Shown here: in pieces, positions 7,368 through 10,781 of the stretch | Numbering within the stretch: the first letter of the stretch is position 1 | Layout of the letters: every line of letters starts with the position of its first letter | NCBI GenBank assembly: GCA_003540955.1 | Contig: DPMX01000207.1 | Coordinates: 1 to 10,781, forward strand | Direction: 5' to 3' | DNA length: 10,781 nt | Source: Gammaproteobacteria bacterium | GTDB taxonomy: Bacteria > Pseudomonadota > Gammaproteobacteria > Ga0077536 | Made by a program: the position numbers and the translations under genes | The notes under the pieces: generated by a model | Told to the model about the DNA's origin: nothing | The model's database searches: none | What the model saw: only the letters and a program-made list of their open reading frames with translations

Positions 7368-8398
7368 GGATTTGGAATCTCTGCGTGGATTTTATCGATC
7401 GCTTTGAGTAGTTCCTTTGGCAATGGAAACGCAATGCTAGCAAGATTATGTCGCAACTGCGTTTCGTTTGTTGCACCGATGAGAGCGCTTGACACATACC
7501 GTCTAGATAAAATAAATGAAATTGCCATATGTGCTGGATCAAACCCGAACTGCCGTGCTAATTCGAGGTAGTGTGAGGTCGCTGCAACTCCCCTTTCGGT
7601 ATTATAGCGGACAAAGCGATTGTAGCGGTTGATCCGTGCGGATGCGGGGCTGCGAGCCACGGCGTATTTCCCGGTAAGGGTGCCAAAACCCAAAGGTGAA
7701 TAGGCAAGTAGCCCGACCCGTTCGCGGTCAGCTATTTCTGCAAGGCCCACTTCAAACGTCCGGTTGAGTAGGTTGTACGGGTTTTGGATAGCCACGACCC
7801 GCGCAAGACCGTACTGCTCGGCTAGGTGAATGAAGGACATTAATCCCCACGGTGTCTCGTTCGACAAGCCTATATAACGAACCTTCCCAGCAGCGATAAA
7901 GCTTTCCAAACCGCGTAAAGTCGACTCAATGTGCGGGGGTATTTCCAGTTGCGCAGGCTTATAACCTAGTTGGCCAAACGTGTTCGTTGGCCGATCTGGC
8001 CAATGCAATTGGTAAATATCGATAAAATCTGTCCGCAACCGTTGGAGACTGCCATTGAGAGCTGCGGTCATGTGGTCTGGCGAGTGGCTAGATTCCCCCT
8101 GTCGGATGTATGGTAGATGTGCGCCTGGTCCGGTGGCTTTAGTGGCTAAAATTATTTTCTCTCGATGACCGGAGCAATTAAACCAGGTCCCGATGTGTTT
8201 TTCGCTTAGACCACAGGTATCCGCCGTCGGCGGTACTGGGTACATCTCTGCCGTATCAATTAGGTTTATTCCCGCGTCCAACGCTATGTCGAGCTGACGG
8301 TGGCTTTCTGATTCCGTATTTTGCTCCCCAAAAGTCATTGTGCCGAGTGCTAGTTCGCTAACCCTGAGATCTGTTTGTCCAAGTTGCCGGTATTTCAT
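7358..8398 (-). CDS. tas: NADP(H)-dependent aldo-keto reductase, Tas family
   Basis: This 346-residue TIM-barrel oxidoreductase is close to E. coli Tas (346 residues). Shared blocks include LALGTMTFGEQN at 16-27, NLIDTAEMYPVPP at 45-57, IDIYQLHWPDRPTN at 126-139 and the later VAIQNPYNLLNR and LLAYSPLGFGTLTGKY. The aldo-keto reductase tetrad is complete: D48, Y53, K87 and H132. Family members reduce carbonyl groups with NADPH in the cytosol; the natural substrate of Tas is uncertain (in E. coli the gene was found as a suppressor of tyrosine auxotrophy). The ATG at 8398 gives the expected MKYRQLGQTDL start, but no Shine-Dalgarno is visible. The stop lies inside the purB start region, making tas the first gene of a probable tas-purB operon. 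It is divergent from rnt across 153 bases. Confidence 0.93.
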   Translation of the reverse strand: MKYRQLGQTDLRVSELALGTMTFGEQNTESESHRQLDIALDAGINLIDTAEMYPVPPTADTCGLSEKHIGTWFNCSGHREKIILATKATGPGAHLPYIRQGESSHSPDHMTAALNGSLQRLRTDFIDIYQLHWPDRPTNTFGQLGYKPAQLEIPPHIESTLRGLESFIAAGKVRYIGLSNETPWGLMSFIHLAEQYGLARVVAIQNPYNLLNRTFEVGLAEIADRERVGLLAYSPLGFGTLTGKYAVARSPASARINRYNRFVRYNTERGVAATSHYLELARQFGFDPAHMAISFILSRRYVSSALIGATNETQLRHNLASIAFPLPKELLKAIDKIHAEIPNPCP

Positions 8399-8454
8399 TT
8401 GGTAACGTAGTTTGAAAAATTTTGTGTACCTTAAGAAACCCGAGTACTGCGTGC

Positions 8455-8523
8455 AAGCTGTCGAGCGGTAATATTCTCTGGATGGTTTACTATCGAATTG
8501 ATATAAACAGCGCTAAGCTGTCG
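8455..8523 (+). repeat. Direct repeat AAGCTGTCG, two copies 60 bases apart
   Basis: AAGCTGTCG occurs at 8455-8463 and 8515-8523. Each copy is followed by an AT-rich stretch, TAATATTC after the first (after five extra bases) and TAAATTATTC directly after the second. The copies flank the candidate rnt promoter, so they could be binding sites of a regulator or traces of a local duplication. Confidence 0.4.
8485..8508 (+). repeat. Near-palindrome upstream of rnt
   Basis: GTTTA, one bulged C, TATC, the loop GAATT, then GATA and TAAAC form nine base pairs with one bulge. The right arm overlaps the candidate rnt -10 box TATAAA (8502-8507), so a dimeric repressor could bind here, or it may simply reflect AT-rich promoter sequence. 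Confidence 0.35.
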
Positions 8524-8551
8524 TAAATTATTCGTTTGGATTGGGGGGACA

Positions 8552-9184
8552 TTGGAAAAGACTGCGGTTGCACAACGTTTTCGCGGCTTTCTACCTGTTG
8601 TCGTTGATGTCGAGACCGGTGGTTTCGACCCGGAACGGGACGCGTTGTTGGAAATAGCCGCGGTGCTTCTAGCGTGGTCACCAGATAATGGTTGGCATCG
8701 CGGTGATGCTGTTGTCTACCATATTGAACCATTCTCGGGAGCAAATCTTGAGGAAGCCTCACTACAATTTAATAAAATTGACCCCTATCATCCCTTCCGG
8801 ATGGCTGTGCCGGAGAAAAAAGCGTTGACCGATGTGTTTAAAATTGTATCCGGGGCCGTGGCGGCACAGGGATGTACCCGAGCCATCCTAGTTGGCCACA
8901 ACGCCACCTTTGATCTCGCTTTCGTTAAGGCCGCTGCATTGCGCCTCAAAATGAGGAACAATCCATTCCATCAATTCAGCACGTTCGACACGGCAGCCCT
9001 CGCGGGGGTCGCGCTAGGGCAGACTGTCTTGTCGCGTGCCGTTGAGTCTGCAGGAATCGATTGGAATCCGGAGGAGGCGCATTCCGCTATGTACGATGCA
9101 GAGAAAACGGCAGAACTATTTTGTTCGATCGTAAATCGTTGGGACGAGTTTAATCGGGGCACACAGGGCGGGATCCTAGCCTAA
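8552..9184 (+). CDS. rnt: Ribonuclease T
   Basis: RNase T is a 3'-to-5' exoribonuclease of the DEDDh superfamily that trims tRNA and other stable RNA 3' ends and acts as a homodimer. The 210-residue protein carries the full catalytic set D19, E21, D121, H177 and D182. It also keeps the four aromatic wedge residues known from E. coli (here F25, F73, F120 and F142). Shared blocks include RFRGFLPVVVDVET at 9-22, GANLEEASLQFNKIDP at 63-78 and STFDTAALAGVALGQTVLS at 143-161. The start is TTG at 8552: no ATG or GTG lies between the in-frame TAA at 8504 and the conserved N-terminus, and a G-run (8543-8548) can serve as ribosome binding site. The gene is convergent with mtaD, and the two stop codons overlap within CTAA at 9181-9184. 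Confidence 0.95.
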   Translation: MEKTAVAQRFRGFLPVVVDVETGGFDPERDALLEIAAVLLAWSPDNGWHRGDAVVYHIEPFSGANLEEASLQFNKIDPYHPFRMAVPEKKALTDVFKIVSGAVAAQGCTRAILVGHNATFDLAFVKAAALRLKMRNNPFHQFSTFDTAALAGVALGQTVLSRAVESAGIDWNPEEAHSAMYDAEKTAELFCSIVNRWDEFNRGTQGGILA

Positions 9185-9191
9185 GCGCTTA
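9181..9191. other. Overlapping convergent stop codons inside a palindrome
   Basis: CTAA at 9181-9184 provides the TAG stop of mtaD (minus, 9183-9181) and the TAA stop of rnt (plus, 9182-9184). The rnt TAA begins the perfect 10-base palindrome TAAGCGCTTA (9182-9191). There is no untranslated space between the genes, so any terminator must lie within the opposite coding region. Confidence 0.9.
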
Positions 9192-10494
9192 TGCGATCGC
9201 GCCAGTGGTCGATAGTTTGTTTCAGCGATCCAATATCGACGTTGGTAAGTTGCCTTTCGGTAACAACCCTGCGCCCACCGACCCAAACGTTAGAAATTTG
9301 ATCACGATGCCCGGAATAAACAAGTTGCGAAATCGGATCATAAAGTGGGGCAGCACCAATTCCACCTAAATCAACCGAAACGATGTCTGCTAGCTTGCCG
9401 GGCTCAAGAGAACCGAGTTCTGCTTCCATTCCCAGGGCTTTGGCGCCGCAATAGGTAGCCATGCGTAGCACCTGAGTTGCCGAAGCTACTCTTGGGTCGT
9501 TGGCCACGCCCTTCGCGAGTAGGGCTGCGGTACGCATTTCGCTTAACATGTCGAGGTCATTATTGCTTGCTGCACCGTCGGTCCCCAGTGCAACGTTGAC
9601 TCCTGCTTCGAGTAGTTGGGCTACTGGACAAAAGCCGCTGGCCAATTTCAAATTGGATTCCGGACAATGTACGACACTAACTCCGGAGTGTGCCAGTTCG
9701 GTAATTTCGGTTTTACTGATTGTGGTCATGTGAACCCCTAGGAGGCGACGCGACAAAAGCCCTAGATCTGCGAGACGCGCAAGGGGACGCCGCCCATCTC
9801 TATCTATTGCTCGATCTACTTCGTGTTGGGTCTCGTGTATATGCATCTGGATTTGAACGTCCAGTTCCTCGGCTAAAGTAGCGACCAGGCCTAACGTCGG
9901 ATCGTCCACAGTGTACGGTGCGTGCGGTGCAAAGGCCGTGTGGATCGTCGGATGAGTACGGTAGCGATCATGCACCCGTTGGCCATTGTGTAGATATTCG
10001 TCGATGTTGCCCGCCCACGCACTTGGGAAGTCAATGATTATCATTCCGACGACGGCGCGTATTCCTGTTTCGATGGCGGCAGCAGCGGTCTCGTCGGGGA
10101 AAAAATACATGTCGTTAAAGCAAGTGGTACCGGAGAGCAGCATCTCCGAGGCCGCAAGTAGGCTACCGTCATGAACGAACCCGCGGTCCACACAACGTGT
10201 TTCGGCTGGCCAAATATGGTCCTCTAACCAGGGTCCTAGTGGGAGATCGTCGGCAAGCCCGCGAAATAGACTCATGGCAGCATGGGTGTGACAGTTGATC
10301 ATTCCCGGAATTAGCGCATGATCCTTCAGCGTTATTTCGTGTTCGGTAGTGAATTTTTTTTGTGCGGAGGCGCTCGGTAACACATCGACAATGCGGCCTG
10401 CAGAAATAACAATACAATGGTTGGAGAATATTTTCCCATTCGGTTCGACCGGAATGACCCAATCGGCATGAAGAATTTGGTCAACGTGTTGCAA
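9181..10494 (-). CDS. mtaD: Methylthioadenosine/S-adenosylhomocysteine-type deaminase (TRZ/ATZ amidohydrolase)
   Basis: This 437-residue metal-dependent amidohydrolase of the TRZ/ATZ group should deaminate the adenine ring of 5'-methylthioadenosine, S-adenosylhomocysteine or 5'-deoxyadenosine; the exact preference is not readable from sequence. Metal and active-site residues fit Thermotoga MtaD: H69 and H71 in INCHTHAAM, H218 and E221 in MHIHE, H255 in GVHMT, and D306 in LGTDGAASNN. A conserved end-of-barrel block GSLEPGKLADIVSVD follows, then the C-terminal beta-sandwich part. Start is TTG at 10494, supported by AGAGG seven bases upstream and by the absence of any ATG/GTG before the in-frame stop upstream. 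The divergent neighbour looks like mtnA, which supports a methylthioadenosine-linked role. The 3' end overlaps that of rnt by four bases. Confidence 0.88.
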   Translation of the reverse strand: MQHVDQILHADWVIPVEPNGKIFSNHCIVISAGRIVDVLPSASAQKKFTTEHEITLKDHALIPGMINCHTHAAMSLFRGLADDLPLGPWLEDHIWPAETRCVDRGFVHDGSLLAASEMLLSGTTCFNDMYFFPDETAAAAIETGIRAVVGMIIIDFPSAWAGNIDEYLHNGQRVHDRYRTHPTIHTAFAPHAPYTVDDPTLGLVATLAEELDVQIQMHIHETQHEVDRAIDRDGRRPLARLADLGLLSRRLLGVHMTTISKTEITELAHSGVSVVHCPESNLKLASGFCPVAQLLEAGVNVALGTDGAASNNDLDMLSEMRTAALLAKGVANDPRVASATQVLRMATYCGAKALGMEAELGSLEPGKLADIVSVDLGGIGAAPLYDPISQLVYSGHRDQISNVWVGGRRVVTERQLTNVDIGSLKQTIDHWRDRISA

Positions 10495-10501
10495 CTTGGA
10501 A

Positions 10502-10506
10502 CCTCT
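10502..10506 (-). promoter_or_regulatory. Ribosome binding site deciding the TTG start of mtaD
   Basis: On the minus strand AGAGG is followed by seven bases (TTCCAAG) and then TTG at 10494. Upstream in frame a TAA is met before any other start codon, so this site and the TTG define the N-terminus. Confidence 0.65.
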
Positions 10507-10644
10507 TTGTGTGTAGGGTGCGTTGGTACCTTATCAGAGTCCCGACTATCTGTGGTCGCTACTTCCGGTATAGGTGAGTGGTTGAGCGATTTCCGGCGGT
10601 TATCATTTGTCGAAAAACTGTCTCTTGTCTTACTCTGTGGCTCG

Positions 10645-10700
10645 TAGCGCGGCAGTTTATTGGTCGGCTGGGCAGGACTCTAGAATGGTCGACCGCGCTA
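10645..10700 (+). repeat. Inverted repeat around the candidate mtnA promoter
   Basis: TAGCGCGG at 10645-10652 and its exact complement CCGCGCTA at 10693-10700 enclose 40 bases, including the candidate -10 box TAGAAT. It could be a looped operator, or a long-range stem if transcription starts upstream. An 8-base match over this distance can also arise by chance. Confidence 0.3.
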
Positions 10701-10730
10701 ATTGGAGATCTCGTCTTTAGATTTAATTTG

Positions 10731-10781
10731 ATGACTAATCACACCTCAAGAGTTCGAACCATTTATTGGGAAAGTGGCGGG
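10731..10781 (+). CDS. mtnA: Start of a gene resembling methylthioribose-1-phosphate isomerase (truncated by window end)
   Basis: An ATG at 10731 opens a frame that stays open for 17 codons to the window edge: MTNHTSRVRTIYWESGG. The pattern V-R-T-I-x-W-x-x-G is what MtnA proteins show at their N-terminus just before a VxLxDQxxLP-type stretch. MtnA isomerises 5-methylthioribose 1-phosphate to methylthioribulose 1-phosphate in methionine salvage. The position divergent from mtaD matches the mtaD-mtnA neighbourhood I recall from Pseudomonas, where gyrA follows. No Shine-Dalgarno is seen close to the ATG (the nearest GGAG, 10704-10707, is too far). With only 17 residues the call rests on a short motif plus context. 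Confidence 0.55.
   Translation, partial: MTNHTSRVRTIYWESGG

Larger units (their letters stand above)
8399..8551. promoter_or_regulatory. Divergent tas/rnt promoter region
   Basis: This 153-base region must contain the start signals of both genes. For rnt, TATAAA at 8502-8507 is the best -10 candidate, but the -35 at the right distance is poor (TGGATG at 8479-8484). For tas, the minus strand has TTGCAC, 17 bases, then TAAGGT, which is also weak. The region carries a near-palindrome (8485-8508), a small ACAGC/GCTGT hairpin (8507-8521) and a 9-base direct repeat, entered separately. Promoter calls are tentative. Confidence 0.4.
10495..10730. promoter_or_regulatory. Divergent mtaD/mtnA intergenic region
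   Basis: These 236 bases should hold the promoters of both genes. On the plus strand TAGAAT at 10681-10686 is a good -10 candidate, with TTGGTC at 10660-10665 (15-base spacing) or TTATTG at 10657-10662 (18-base spacing) as imperfect -35 boxes. An 8-base inverted repeat surrounds it. GGTCGACC (10687-10694) is a small palindrome next to the -10. No clear promoter for mtaD, no S-box-like leader and no small gene are apparent. Confidence 0.4.

Noticed and set aside
9193..9200. GCGATCGC, identical to the cyanobacterial HIP1 octamer
   Set aside because: I noticed it only once in the window, inside mtaD; HIP1 is meaningful only when highly repeated, and the genes are gammaproteobacterial in type.
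10417..10647. Plus-strand open frame of 76 codons at the 5' end of mtaD
   Set aside because: About a third of it is antisense to mtaD; no recognisable domain or ribosome binding site, and composition typical of translated non-coding DNA.
1..10781. Mobile element, CRISPR, toxin-antitoxin, defence system or RNA gene
   Set aside because: Nearly all of the window is accounted for by intact housekeeping-type genes, and the gaps are too short and lack repeat arrays, tRNA-like folds or transposase fragments.

Overview
The window reads as ordinary chromosomal DNA of a gammaproteobacterium of moderate GC content. The evidence is the long single-chain PurL, an E. coli-type PurB, a Tas-type aldo-keto reductase, an RNase T (a mostly gammaproteobacterial enzyme), an SmrA/SmrB-like Smr protein, and an mtaD gene divergent from what looks like the start of mtnA, a pairing I recall from pseudomonads. 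I cannot name a genus. Eight complete genes and one or two edge fragments fill almost the whole window. I see no rRNA, tRNA, CRISPR array, transposase, integrase or toxin-antitoxin pair.

Layout from left to right. The isoprenoid gene ispF (87-575, +) meets the end of a five-gene minus-strand block. In transcription order that block is tas (aldo-keto reductase, 8398-7358), purB (7367-5967), a 257-base gap, purL (5709-1858), an 85-base gap, an isochorismatase-fold cysteine hydrolase (1772-1227) and an Smr-domain protein (1234-605). Within it tas/purB overlap by 10 bases and hydrolase/smr by 8 bases, so each pair is probably translationally coupled. To the right, rnt (RNase T, 8552-9184, +) diverges from tas and runs tail-to-tail into mtaD (9181-10494, -), with their stop codons overlapping. 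mtaD is divergent from a truncated plus-strand gene starting at 10731 whose first residues resemble MtnA.

Functional themes. purL and purB are two steps of de novo purine synthesis, and PurB also acts in AMP formation from IMP. mtaD and mtnA point to methylthioadenosine/adenosyl-nucleoside handling, so purine chemistry recurs across the window. ispF belongs to the MEP isoprenoid pathway, rnt to RNA 3'-end maturation, and the Smr protein to nucleic-acid cleavage, possibly mRNA quality control. The main points of interest are gene order and overlaps (purB next to purL, tas coupled to purB, shared rnt/mtaD stops, ispF without truD/surE), two TTG starts, and repeats in two divergent intergenic regions. 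I found no convincing undescribed system.
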